Shown: positions 1 through 11,861 of the stretch, piece by piece
Layout of the letters: each line of letters opens with the position of its first letter
How positions within the stretch are numbered: the stretch's first letter is position 1
NCBI RefSeq assembly: GCF_964656455.1
Contig: NC_135718.1
Coordinates: 130,493,966 to 130,557,965 of the forward strand
Length of the DNA: 64,000 nt
From: Halichoerus grypus
Taxonomy: Eukaryota; Chordata; Mammalia; Carnivora; Phocidae
Direction of reading: 5' to 3'
Notes under the pieces: model-generated
The model's input: the letters and a program-made list of their open reading frames with translations, nothing else
Told to the model about the DNA's origin: nothing
Databases searched by the model: none
Position numbers and translations under genes: made by a program

Positions 1-255
1 TGATTCATGGTATATTTTAAAACCAAGGCATACTGAATATATAAACTAAGTATACCCACTCTTCTTGTTTTCCCTTGGGAATAACAACAATTTTCTGAGT
101 CACAAAGAAGACTTTTTCAAGAAATCCCTTATGTAGTTTGCTCGTCTCTGTGTCTTCCACAGGGCCATTCACAAAGTACTGATCGACATTTTGTTGTATT
201 GCTATGAAGTCGATTCTGGCATGGCATCAAATAGCATAGGCTTTGGGGCCACCAA

Positions 256-410
256 CGTGGGTTGGAGTTTGGCTCTGCCACTCGCCAGCTGGGAACCCCT
301 AGATGAGATGTTTAATATCACTGGGCTTCAGGTTTCTAATGTGTAAAGCCAGGGTAATAATGCCTTCCTTAGAGGAATGTTGTAAGGACTAAAAGAGATG
401 GTTGCTCTAG
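256..410 (+). mobile_element. MIR
   Basis: The core cagctgggaacccctagat, then atatcactgggcttcag and gtaataatgcc, keeps the MIR order. Confidence 0.6.
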
Positions 411-849
411 GAGTGAATGTTCTTAACTTTCCTTTGTTGCTGCTGCCTTTTTTGGCAAACCTAACTGCAAAAGGATTAGGATGTGGATGTTTGTGTGACC
501 TTAGAGAGATTACAGAACACCTTTGAGCTTCATTCACATTTCTCATGTATCTCTGAGTCACTTTTCTCATCCCATCAAATGATGGACTTCAATTAGAAAT
601 TTCTGAGATCCCTTTCATTGTAGGTAATTTAGGATTCTTTTGACCCACTGGAACAAACTTTCTTTTATTTTTGGACCTCAGGTGCACAGCCTTGTGTTAG
701 CCATGATCTTTGGTTCATGACTCACTCTTATCATCAGTCTTGCATGCCCTTGCTATTTTTCTTTCTCTTTTATTCCTGTTCTCTCCCTCTCTTCCATCTC
801 CGTAACTTCTCCTTTCTGATTTTTTTCCCTTTTCCATTTATCCATCCAT

Positions 850-1900
850 CCATTTACTTATTTATTTATATAGTAAGTACCTGCAAACCCACACCCACAA
901 CCAATGATAGAACGTTGATAATTAGAAAATATCTAATCTTAGGATTTCGCTACCACCACCACCAAGCCATCCTCTCTAGCTCCCTACTACCAGAAGTAAT
1001 CATTAATTTAAAAATTTTTTTAAATTTTTAATTATGATAAATATACATGACATAACACCATCTTAACCATTTTCAAGTGTATAGCTCAGTAGGTTTAAGT
1101 ACATTCACATTGTTGTGAAACTGATCTCCAGAACTCCGTTCATCTTGCAACACTGAAACTCGGTACCCATTAAACAACTACACTCCATTCCCCACCCCCA
1201 CCCCCAGTCCCTAACCACCACCCTTCCCCTTTCCACATCTATGAACCTGACTACACGAGGCACCTCATATAAGTGGGAGCATACAGTAGTTGTCCTTTGG
1301 TGACTGACTGGCTTATTTCACTTCTCATAATGTCTTCAAAGTTCATCCATGTTGTAGCACGTGTTAGAATTTCCTTCCTTTCTGTGGCTGAGTAATATTC
1401 CATTGTATGTGTGTGTGCCACACTTTGTTTATCCATCCATGAACACTTGGGTTACTTCCACCTTTTGGCTATTGTGAATAATGCTGGGATGAACATGGAC
1501 ATACAAATACCTCTTTGAAGACTCTGCTTCCAGTTCTTTTGGGAACCCAGACATGGGATTGCTGAATCGTATGGTAATTCTATTTTTAATTTTTTGAGGA
1601 ACTGCCATACTGTTTTCTGTAGAGGCTGCCCCATTTTACATTCCTACCAGCAATGTAGGAGGGCTCCAATTTTCCACATCCTTACCGAATTGTTATTTTC
1701 TGGTTTTCTTAGTAATAGCTATCCTAATGCGTGTGAGGTAATAACTCATTGTAGTTTTGATTTACATTTCCCTAGTGATTAGTGATGTTGAACATCTTTT
1801 CACGTGCTTGTTGGCCATTTGTATATCTTTGGAGAAACGTCTACTCAAGCCATTTGCCCATTTTTGAGTCAGGTTGTTGGTTTTGTTGTTGAGATGTAGT
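850..1900 (-). mobile_element. Old L1 fragment, ORF2 end and 3'UTR
   Basis: Minus-strand frames at 1251-1436 (HTMEYYSATERKEIL) and 1452-1634 ([20 protein letters not shown]) are decayed L1 ORF2 C-terminal sequence. The 3'UTR runs toward 850. The boundary there is approximate and the element is strongly diverged. Confidence 0.85.
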
Positions 1901-2510
1901 AATCATTATCTTGAATCCTAGTTTCTCTTATTGCATAGCACTCTAACACACTTATTTCACCTCTGTGTAATATTTCATTGTTTGACTCTACCACAGTTTA
2001 ATTATCCATTTCTCCATTGATGAGCTTTTGGGCTCTTTCTAGGTTTCTGCTATGGTGAATAGGGATGTGAGGAACATTTTTGTGCAGGTACGAGAGTGTC
2101 TCATGGGTATGTATCTAAGAGTAGATTTACTAAATCATAGTTTGTGATTGTTCAATTTTAGGAGGTAATGTAAAACTTTTTCCAGAGTGCTTGTACCCTT
2201 AGCAATGTATAAGAAATCTTCAACCTCTTTCAAAACTTGATATGGTTAGACTTAGTAATTTTTGCTCATTGAGTGAGTATAAACTGGTATCTTATTATGG
2301 TCTTGATTTGCATTTCCCAGATCACCATTATGTTTGTTAGCCACATATATTACAGTTTGTCTCCTGCCTTTATTTCTGTTGGTTTGTTATCCTCTTATTT
2401 GCTTATAGAAGCTCCTTGTATATATTCTTGACGGTAATCTTTTGCCAGGTGTGTGCGTACCCAGTATCTTCTCTTAGGTCTTAACTGGTGTTCTTATGTA
2501 CCATAAGATT
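1901..2510 (-). mobile_element. Old L1 fragment
   Basis: The + strand text (for example tgcatagcactctaac, ggttcctgctatggtgaa-like wording and cttgatttgcatttccc) is the reverse complement of the same L1 ORF2/3'UTR region as its neighbours. It repeats that region, so this is a separate old insertion rather than a continuation. Ends are approximate. Confidence 0.7.
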
Positions 2511-2514
2511 TCTT

Positions 2515-3600
2515 TTTTCCAAGCCAGATTTATGAAGGTATAACTTACATAGAATAAAATTCACCTGTGTTAGGTGTCGAGCCCTATGAATTTTATAAGT
2601 ACATATAGTTATGTTACCACCACCCTAATCAAGATACAGAACCTCTCCATCATTCTAAGAAGTTCTCATGTACCCCTTTTTTATTAATCCTCTCCCCCAC
2701 TGACCCTAGCCCTTATTAGGTCTCTAGAGTTTGCATTTTCTAGAACATCATATAAATTAAACCATACAGTATGTAACCTTTGGGACTGGCTTCTTTTACT
2801 TAACACGATACCTTCAAGATGCCTCTAACTTGCTACATGTATCAGTAGATCATTTCTTTTTATTGATAAGTACTATTCTATTGTATTATGTGCCACAGTT
2901 TATTTGCCCACTCACCTGTTAACAGACATTTGGCTTGTGTCTAGTTTTTGGCAATTATGAATAAACTTACTATAAATATCCACATGTAGGTTTTTGTGTG
3001 GACATATACTTTCATTCCTCTTGGATAAGTACCTAAGAGTAGGATTACTAGGTCATATATTAACTGGATGTTTAACTTTCTAAACAACTGCCAAACTGTT
3101 TTCCAAAGTGATGTGCCATTTTTTATTCCTATCAGCAATGTATGCAAGTTCTGTTTGCTTCACATGCTCACCAGGACTTGGTATCGTGAGCTTTTTTGAG
3201 CTCTTCTAGCAGGTATATATAATCATATCACATTGTAGTTTTAGTTTGCATTTCCCTTTTGACTAAAGATGATGAGTATCTCTTTGTGTGCTTATTTGCC
3301 AAACATATCTTCTTTGGGAAAATGTCTGTTTACATCCTTTGCTTGGTTTTTTTGGGGGGGGTTATTTGTTTTCTCCCATCCAAGTACTAACCAGGCCCAA
3401 CCCTGCTTAGTTTCCTAGATCAGATGAGATCAGGCGCATTCAGGCTGGTATGGCCCTAGACTGGGTTATTTGTTTTCTTATTATCAGTTGAAAATTCTTG
3501 ATATATTCTGTGACTGGCCTTTTATCAGACTTGTGTTTTTCAAACATTCTCCCCCAGTTTGTGGCTTGTCCTTTATACTCTTAGCAGTGTTTTTCAAATG
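2515..3600 (-). mobile_element. Old L1 fragment carrying the 5S retrocopy
   Basis: The frame at 2941-3147 on the minus strand contains KTVWQLFRKLNIQLIYDLVI and SLFIIAKN, a decayed L1 ORF2 C-terminus. The 5S retrocopy at 3372-3461 splits it; the L1 text resumes at 3463 with ttatttgttttcttatt and fades near 3600. Confidence 0.82.
3372..3461 (-). pseudogene. 5S rRNA retrocopy, 3'-truncated
   Basis: Read on the minus strand this matches about the first 90 of roughly 121 bases of 5S rRNA, starting gtctagggccatacc and ending near ggatgggaga. Several CpG-type and other changes are present. The last ~31 bases are missing and there is no poly-A tail. Copies of gggttatttgttttct lie at 3359-3374 and 3463-3478, a target-site duplication, so it was retroposed into the surrounding old L1. 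Not a functional gene. Confidence 0.88.
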
Positions 3601-4464
3601 GCTGTGCAGGGCTCCCTAGCCCATCCTGGTCATTCTCCCTACAGACTGGGGCAGGCATAGCTGTAGAGGCATGCTTGGTGCTGGATTCCCCACTATCACC
3701 AGCAATCACCTGGGGTAATTTTTGAAGATACTGATTCTTCTCCACATTGTTTACTGTTCTGTTTGGACTGGTTTAATTTTGTTGGATCTGTGGGCGAGAG
3801 TACTCACATCAATCTTGAACTTTCCAGAGCAAATGCCCATCTTCCTTACAGTTAGGAATCTCTTTTGGCGTCGCAACACAGGTCCAACTGTACTGAAATA
3901 ACAGTGTCCGATTTTAGCTGGATTTTTTGCACCTTTGGAATGTGAGATCCACTCAGTGAAGCAAGTTATCAAGGAAAGTTAATGAATCTCTTTTCTTGGA
4001 AATGTCATTATTGAACACTCATGATGCTCAGCACTGGGCAATTTATTTTGAGGAGAAATAGCTTTTAAATACATCTGAGAAAGTGTTTTTGTTTTTAGAA
4101 ATACTGTCAAAATTCTGTAAACCATGCTAGCCCATAATGAAAATATGTTAAAAAAATTATTTCCGTCTAGTTTGTATTACTTTATGTAGTAGCAGATTTT
4201 TCTTCCTAATTTGTTTTGCATTTGTTTTTGCATTTTAAATTTGCTCTGCTGAGAGAAAGATATGAGGTATAAAAATTGGAAAGGAAGAGATGTTATATTT
4301 ACATAGACTGCAAAGAGAATCAACTGAAAACTATTTTTAATTAAACTTTTTATTTTGAAACAATTATAGATTCACTGGCAGTTGTAGCAAATAATACAGA
4401 TAGATCCCTTATGTACTTTGCCCAGCTTCCCCCAATAGTAGCTTGCAAAAGGATAGCACAACCT

Positions 4465-4650
4465 GGGGCGCCTGGGTGGCTCAGTTGGTTAAGCATCTGA
4501 CTCTTGATTTCAGCTCAGGTCATGATCTCAGGTCATGAGATCAAGCCCCCCAGTGGGCTCCACACTGGGCGTGGAGCCTGCTTAAGATTCTCTCTCTCCC
4601 TCTGCCCCTCTAAACAAACAAACAAACAAACAAACAAACAAACAAACTAT
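4465..4650 (+). mobile_element. Can-SINE with (AAAC)n tail
   Basis: Head ggggcgcctgggtggctcag with tRNA-derived promoter text, CT-rich middle, and a tail that is a clean (aaac) repeat. Flanks tagcacaacct and tagcacaatct form a slightly diverged target-site duplication. Confidence 0.93.
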
Positions 4651-4739
4651 AGCACAATCTAACAGCCAGGATATTGACAATAGACTGTCAAGATGGAAAC
4701 TATTTCCCTCACAGTCAGGATCCCTCTTGTTGACATTTT

Positions 4740-4936
4740 TTTTTCAAAGATTTTATTTATTTATTATTGTTTGAGAGAGAGAGAGTGAGCAGAAGGGAGA
4801 GGGAGAGAGAATCTGAAGCAGACTCCACACTGAGAACAGAGCCCGACACGGGGCTGGATCCTACAACCACAAGACTGTGATCGGAGCCGTAACTAAGAGT
4901 CAGATGCTTAACCTACTGAGCCACCCAGGCACCACT
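4740..4936 (-). mobile_element. Can-SINE, inverted relative to its neighbour
   Basis: Reverse-complement SINE ending at the head ctgagccacccaggcacca. Target-site duplication cctcttgttgacatttt at 4723-4739 and 4937-4953 (17 bp, perfect). Confidence 0.93.
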
Positions 4937-6277
4937 CCTCTTGTTGACATTTTAAAGCCACACCCATCTCCTCCCACCACAACCCAACTTCCTTAATCTG
5001 TGGCAAGCACTAATCTGTTCTCCATTTCTATAATTTCGTCATTTCCAGAATGTTATATAAATGGAATCGCAGTATATTAACTTTAGGGGATTGGCTTCTT
5101 TCATTAGGCATAAATCTCTGGAGATGTATCAAAGTTACCACATGTATCAATAATTCTTCCCTTTTGATTGCTGCTGTAGTATTCCACTATACTATGCCAC
5201 AGTGTAACCATTCACTCATTGAAGGATACTTGGGTTGTTTCCATTTGGGGGCTACTATGAATAAAACTGCTATATACATTCCTGTACAGGTTTTTGTGTG
5301 GATATAAGTCCTTGTTTCTCTGGGATAAATGTGCAGAAGGGTACTTTCTGGGTCATATTATAGTTACATGTTTAATTTCTTAAGAAACTGCCACACTGTG
5401 TTGTAACCTGGCTGTACCATTTTACATTTCCACCAGCAATGTGTGAGTGATTTAGTTTTTCTACATCTACCAGTGTTTGATGTTGTCACTATTTTTTATT
5501 TTAGCCATTCTGATAGGTGTGTAGTGATAGCTCATTGCTGTCTTGTTTCTTTCCTTTTCATTGCATTTTTAATTTGCATTCCGCTAATGGCTAGTGATGT
5601 TGAACTTTTCAAGTGCTTATTTGCCATCTGAATATCTACTTCAGTGAAATGTCTTTTGGCTGTGTTCCAATTGGATTGTTTGCATCTTTGCTGCTGAGTT
5701 TTGGAAATTCTTTATATATTCCAGAACTAGTTCTTTGTCATACGTGTGATTTCTCCCACTCTTTGTCCTTTTTGCAGAGCAAAGTTTTTAATTTTGATGA
5801 AATCCAGTTTATCAGTTTTTTTCTTTTATGGATGGTGCTTTTGGCATCAAACTTAAGAACTGTTTGCCTACCCCTAGATCTCAAAGATTTTCTCTTGTTA
5901 TAATTCTGCAAGTTTTATAAGTTTACATTTTACATTTAAGTCTGTCATCCATTTTGAGTCCATTTTTGTATAAGGACTTAGGTTGAGATTGATTGATTGA
6001 TTGATTGATTGCCCATGGATGTCCAGTTGCTCCAGCACCATTTGTTGAAAAGACTCTTTTCCTCCATTCCTCCATTGCCTTTGCATCTTTGACAAAAATC
6101 AGTTGAACATATTTGTGTGGGTCTACTTCTGGATTCTCTATTCTGTTACATTGATCTATGTGGCTGTTCCTTTACCAGTACCACACATTTTTTATTACTG
6201 GAGCTAAATAATGAGTCTTTCAGTGGGGTAGAGTGCTCCCTCCCATGTTTTTCTTCTTTTTCAAGATCTTGTTAGCT

Positions 6278-6466
6278 ATTCAAATGGCTTTATAATTATT
6301 AAAGAAATTTAATTCATAATTTAAAACTCCCAAAAGAGATATTTCCAGGCCTAGACTGTTTCACTGAAGAATTCTAACAAACTTTTAAAGAAGAATCAAC
6401 ACCAATTTTAGAAAATCTCTTCCATACTATAGAAGAGAACACTTCCCAATTCATTTTATGAAGCTA
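6278..6466 (+). repeat. Left arm of a 188-bp near-perfect inverted duplication
   Basis: The reverse complement of this 189-base segment equals 7498-7685 except for one extra A (in caaaagag). It interrupts an old minus-strand L1: the L1 text runs gttagct, then this insert, then gttcctttatgtttcc, which are normally neighbours. The insert therefore looks like the copy and the right arm the donor. Confidence 0.93.
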
Positions 6467-7497
6467 GTTCCTTTATGTTTCCATATAAATTTTAGAATAA
6501 TCTGTCTGTATCTACTAAAATCCTGCTGGGATTTTGATAGAGATTGCATTGAGCCAGTGTATCAGTTTGGGGAGAATTCACAACTTTACTGTGTTGAGTC
6601 TTCCAATCCATGAACATGATGTGTCCCTCTGTCCATTTAGATCTTTGATTTCTTTCATAGGCATTGCATAGTTTTCTGCATATAAATCCTGTACATTTTG
6701 TTCATTTTATACCTAAGTATTTCATTTTTTGAGGGATTGTAAATGGTATTGTATTTTTTATTTTTCCATGTGTTCATTGCTTGTATATAGAAACACAGTT
6801 GGTTTTCAAATGCTTACCTTATATCCTGAAATCTTGATGATTCCATTTATTAGTTCCAAATGGGTTTTTTGTTTTTTATTTTATAGATTCCTTGAGATCT
6901 TCTACATAGACCACCATGTTATCTGCAAATAGAAACAGTGTTGTTTCTTCTTTTCTGTCCTGTATGGTCTTGATTTCTTTTCTTGCTTCATTCCACCAGC
7001 TAGAACTTCAAGCACTATCTTGAGTAAGATCGGTGAAAGTGCACATCCTTGCCTTGTCTCCAATTTTAGGGGGAAAGCATTCAGTCTTTCACCATTAAGT
7101 ATAATGTTACCTGTGGATGTTTTGTAGATTTTTAAAAATCAAGTTGAGGAAGTTTCTCTCAAATTTTTTTCTGAGAGTTTTTTTTTTTTTAATCGTAAAT
7201 GGGTGTTGAATTTTGTCAAGCTTTTTCTGCCTTGATTGATAGGATCATGTGATTTTTCTTCCTTAGCTTGTTAATATGGTGGATTTCTTTGATGATTTTA
7301 AAATAGTAAGCCAGCCTTGCCTCCCTGGAATGAACCTACTTGGTCATAGTGTACAATTCTTTTTATATATTGCTGAATTCTATTTGCTAATTTTTTAAAG
7401 GTTTTTTATCTATAGTCACGAGAGGTATTATTGATCTTTAGTTTTCTTTTTCTTTTTTTTTTTTTCTGTCTTTTCTGATTTTGGTATCAGAGTCACA

Positions 7498-7685
7498 TAG
7501 CTTCATAAAATGAATTGGGAAGTGTTCTCTTCTATAGTATGGAAGAGATTTTCTAAAATTGGTGTTGATTCTTCTTTAAAAGTTTGTTAGAATTCTTCAG
7601 TGAAACAGTCTAGGCCTGGAAATATCTCTTTGGGAGTTTTAAATTATGAATTAAATTTCTTTAATAATTATAAAGCCATTTGAAT
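7498..7685 (+). repeat. Right arm (probable donor) of the inverted duplication
   Basis: This 188-base stretch sits in its normal L1 context: tttctgattttggtatcag before it and the continuing ORF2-region sequence after it. It matches the reverse complement of 6278-6466 with one single-base length difference. A 1,031-base spacer separates the arms. Confidence 0.93.
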
Positions 7686-8149
7686 TATCTGTTACATATT
7701 AGGAGTTGTGGTTGTTTGCATTTTTGAGGAATTGGTCCATTTTGAGTAAGTTTTTAAATGTATGTTTGTAGAGTTGTTTGTAGTGTTTTATTATCTTTTT
7801 GATGTCTGGAGGGTCTTTAATGACATCCCCTTTTTCATTCCTGATACTAGCAATTTTTTCTTTTTCAGTTTTGCTAGAGGTTTGTTGATTGTATTGATCT
7901 TTACAAAGAACTAGCTCATGTTAGGGGGGAAAAAAAGAAAAAAGAACCAGCTCATTTCATTGATTTCCTATATTGGTTTTGCTTTCTAGTTCATTGATTT
8001 CTGCTATTTCTTGTTTCCTTTCTTCTGCTTGCTTTGAGTTTATTTGGTCCTCTCTACTTTCTTGAAGTGGGACCTCATATTATTGATTTGAGATTTTTCT
8101 TCTTTTCTAAAGTATGTATTTAGTGCACAGATAAATTCAGGATAAAAAT

Positions 8150-8870
8150 AATGACGTGGACAATTTTAAGCTCCTCTTATAGATAAAGAGGTAATTTTCC
8201 TAGTAACTAAAGAGTTCCTTCAAACTGATAAGAATAAACCAACTACCCAGTAGAGAAATGAGCAAAGAATAGGAACAATTAAAGAAAAAGAAAATACTCA
8301 AATTCATTCATAATAAGTGAACCACAAAAGGCAATTAAATTGTCAAAGACCAAAAAAAACAAAAAAACAAAAACAAACAAACAAACAAAAACCCCCTAAT
8401 AATATAGCATATTGGAGAAGTGGGAATCAGAAACTAAATATTGTTTGTGGGAGTATAAACTGCCACATCCTTCATGGAGAGCAATTTGGCCACATTCCCT
8501 TTGACCCAGAAATTCTGTATCCAAGAATTTATCTTAAAAATAATCTTGTAAAAAAAAATAATAATAATCTTGTAAGTGTGAGAAATCACATATATCCAAG
8601 GATATGTATTAGAGCAATTTTCCACATCTGATGATTACAAACATCTTAAATGTCTAAGAGTAGAGGATTGAGCACATAAATATGATATGTTCATACAATG
8701 AAATGCTATGAAGTTCCTAAAAGCAGTTTTACCTGAGCTAATATAGAAAGGTATCTAATATGTTTGTTAACCAAGAAAAGTAAGGTAGGTAAAAAATATG
8801 TATCGTATGTTGTAATTAAAAAAAAAAAATGTATATCTCTGTATAAATAGCCAGCCTCTGTAAGGATACA
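8150..8870 (+). mobile_element. Old L1 3' fragment
   Basis: In sense orientation it contains gtgggagtataaactg, gagagcaatttggcc and tttgacccagaaattctgtatcc-like text, the common mammalian L1 region downstream of the RT domain, and ends near an A-rich run at 8815-8829. It lies head to head with the preceding minus-strand L1. Confidence 0.8.
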
Positions 8871-8899
8871 CAAGAGACTGGTAAGAGTGGCAGGCCAGG

Positions 8900-10060
8900 G
8901 AGAGGGGCTAAGTGGAACTGGGAAGCTGGGGGATGGGGTTGGGAGGGGAATTTACTTATATATATACTCATATAAACTTTTTAATGTATTTTATATACTC
9001 TTTGGCATCTTTTGAATTTCATATCATGTGAAGGGATTACCTATTCAAAAAAAGTAAAATAATTTTTTAAATGCTTAGCTTAAGTAAGAACCTCAGAAAG
9101 AAATAAAGACAGAGACAAAATAAGTCTTTGTTCCCTGTGCACAGATGAAATATCCAAGGGGAGGAGGGGCATGAGCCTGGACTCAGGAGAATTTTGATTT
9201 TGTATGTCTTCAGAAATACACACTTACAGAATATAGAATTCTAAGGCAAGAAAGTGTTGGAGATTCCCCAGACCCACTTTTATGCTGTGGCCAAGGGCAG
9301 GACAATCTGAGAATAAACATTTGCTAAGAAGAAATCTGTAAACACTCCCCACGCAGACGCTGAGATAAGAAGACCAAGAGATAGCAGTTTGGGAGCCAGT
9401 GAGCAGCCCCAGACATTCCTTCTGGTCACCAGTTGGACAAGCTTTGCCTGCCCCTTATTCCTGGGGAGCATGTTCCACTGCCCACTGTGCCCCCTGTAAC
9501 CCAGGCCTCGTTCAGAGGAACCCAGCAGGTGTCTGGCCTTCTAGAAGCTGGAGGCAGTACATAGGATGCCCAGCAACCTGGGAGTGGTCCTCATCCATCT
9601 GTGACCGAGAGCCACTCTTCTTGCAGCCTGTGGGATATTGGGTGTCTTTCTTGATCATGGTTCCTCCCCAGAGCATCAGGTGTCCTTCCCGGAATCTTCT
9701 TACCCCAGGGTCAGGTAGAGAGTCTTTACCACGGATTCTAAGTCTCCCTTCTCACTTAACCCTGAAGTCCTGTGAGCGATGATGATAAAAACATTGGGGG
9801 TAGTTATAACCTCCTCATCTTTAAGGTTTTCTGTCTGTCTGTCTTTATATCTATCCATCTCTCTTCAAATCACAGCTCTCATTTGATACTCACAGCAACC
9901 TCATAGGGCAGATCTGACCCCCAGTTTTCAAATGACAGTAAAATATTTGTACGAGGATTTGTTTTTCAAGTGCTTTCTTGCACATTATCTCATTGTAGCC
10001 CCCTGATGTCCTCATATAGTCAAGGAAAATTTTATTAATCCAGATATGCAAATGGGGATA
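8900..10060. other. Intergenic or intronic stretch without a recognisable feature
   Basis: Mixed sequence; the frame at 9399-9782 has no similarity I recognise. I see no splice-flanked exon candidate or classifiable repeat. Confidence 0.6.
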
Positions 10061-10067
10061 TTAAAGA

Positions 10068-10225
10068 AGCAGCTGTGGAACAGTGAGCCTTTGGGATAAG
10101 AACATGTGGGTTTGAATACTGACTCAATGGGTTTATTCCACCTGTTTCCTCCAGTGTGAAATGGGGATGATGATATCTGCATCCTTCATCATCAGACTGG
10201 ATTGCTGTTACGATTAAATAACTAT
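10068..10225 (+). mobile_element. MIR
   Basis: The text gtgggtttgaatactgactc, then tttcctccagtgtgaaatgg and gctgttacgattaaata fits MIR. Confidence 0.6.
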
Positions 10226-10229
10226 GATT

Positions 10230-11370
10230 TGAAAGAATTAGCATTCTAATGATTTCTTGTTTCTCAGTCTGTTCTATCACTTAAAATGTATTTGTATTTT
10301 GAAAATGTTTTGCAAAGGAGAGAATTATGTAACGAACCAGACATGCCCATCATTGTCTGCAACAATCATCAGTACAAGGCCAATCCTGTCTCACTATACC
10401 CCTACCCACCTTTTTTTCTTTTGCTTTATTGACCCATTTTCAAAATAATGAAGTATTTCCCTAACAGCCTCAAAATGGGTTATTTGGAGTTGTAAAAGAT
10501 ATTCTTAGGGATTCGTAACATATTTGTTATGTTTCAGTCTGTTGCAGTTATGATCCTTGTTGATGTCCAGTTTGACCAAGGAAACCTTATTCTGGTTGGC
10601 TTTTGAGTCCTTTTGGCATGACTCTTGTAGTCTTTGACACGGCATTTGCTCTTTTGGTTTGATGAGATGTTCTAGGCTTATCTTGTACAATTGCTGCTTC
10701 AGACATTTCCCCGAGGAAGCCTAATTACTTTGGGGTGGGGAGGGATAGTATTTAGAGTTCATAAACTGATTGCCAGGGGTGCTCAATCCTCCTGGGATGA
10801 TCCTTGTTTCTAGGTCTTACAGTGAACAGAGCTAGGGAGTATGCTTGTGTGTGCACATGTGTTCATGCATGCATGCATGCACGTGTGGAAGATAAAACAT
10901 AGGAAGTTCATTCTGTTACTGCTGTTAACAATCAGGGCTATAGACTTTTTACCTGATCTCATCAATCTTACATCTGTATCACCATTCAAGAAGAAACTCT
11001 TTTTTCTCAGCAACGTCAGTAGTATTATTCCTTTGACTTATCCCACAATACACTACAAAATTCTCAGAATAACAATAAGAAGAATATAACAGTACCATCA
11101 ATAATATGATTATTGAAAACAGTTTAGCGTTGGAGGGGCACAGGGAGTGGGGCAGTTCCTTTTATGCTTAGGTATATTCTTCCAAGGATATTCAGTCAAA
11201 TTACTGTGTTTTAATTTCTCTATGTGTAGTGCGAACCAGCTGGACACATGAACTCATTTGTTGCATTTTATTTTAATTTTAGGCATTTCTTTTAAAAATA
11301 TTAATTGTGCTTTTATAATTATGTCAGATATTTACATGTTCCAAAGCAAATTCACACAACAAGGTCTATT
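10230..11370. other. Stretch without genes
   Basis: Only the short ATGC run is notable. No exon or repeat identified. Confidence 0.6.
10862..10882 (+). repeat. Short (ATGC)n run
   Basis: Four to five ATGC units, self-complementary. Confidence 0.8.
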
Positions 11371-11385
11371 TAAAACCCAGCTTTT

Positions 11386-11589
11386 GGGGCGCCTGGGTGG
11401 CTCAGTCTTTTAGTGTCTGCCTTTGGCTCGGGTCATGATCCCAGGGTCCTGGGATCAAGTCCCAGCGTCAGGTTCCCTGCTCAGCAGGGAGTCTGCTTCT
11501 CCCTCTCCCACTCCCCCTGCTTGTGTTCCCTCTCTCACTGTCTCTCTCTCTGCCAAATAAATAAATAAAATCTTTAAAAATAAATAAAT
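11386..11589 (+). mobile_element. Can-SINE
   Basis: Full-length copy with two (aaat) tail blocks. Target-site duplication aaaacccagctttt at 11372-11385 and 11590-11603, perfect. Confidence 0.94.
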
Positions 11590-11660
11590 AAAACCCAGCT
11601 TTTATCCCTGTCCCATCCACCTCATTCCTCCCCCTCTGTAGGTCTTTAAAATTTACAATT

Positions 11661-11861
11661 TTTTTTTAAGATTTATTTATTTATTTGAGAGAGAGAGTGC
11701 TTGCACGAGGTGGATGGACAGAGGGAGAGGGAAAGAGAGTCTCAAGAGACTCCTCGTTGAGTGAGGAGCCCAACGTGGGGCTTGATCTCATGACCCTGAG
11801 ATCACGACCTGAGACAAAACCAAGAGTCTGATGCTTTACTAACTGCACCACCCAGGCGCCC
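11661..11861 (-). mobile_element. Can-SINE, inverted relative to its neighbour
   Basis: Starts with poly-T and aagatttatttatttattt and ends with caccacccaggcgcccc. I see no clean duplication; the flanks are AT-rich on both sides. Confidence 0.92.

Larger units (their letters stand above)
4335..8140 (-). mobile_element. Long old L1 fragment (3'UTR into ORF2), interrupted
   Basis: From about 4335 the + strand reads as reverse-complement L1 3'UTR and then, from about 5000, ORF2. Recognisable ORF2 stretches include those around 7020-7130 (gtgcacatccttgccttgtctc) and 7190-7330. It is broken by SINEs at 4465-4650 and 4740-4936 and by the inverted insert at 6278-6466. No open frame survives. A (gatt)n run sits at 5986-6011. 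Confidence 0.87.

Noticed and set aside
1251..3147. Minus-strand frames that look like conserved protein
   Set aside because: They are decayed L1 ORF2 pieces, not host genes.
5986..6011. Regularly spaced gattgattgatt repeat considered as a CRISPR-like or regulatory array
   Set aside because: A plain 4-bp microsatellite inside L1, with no spacers.
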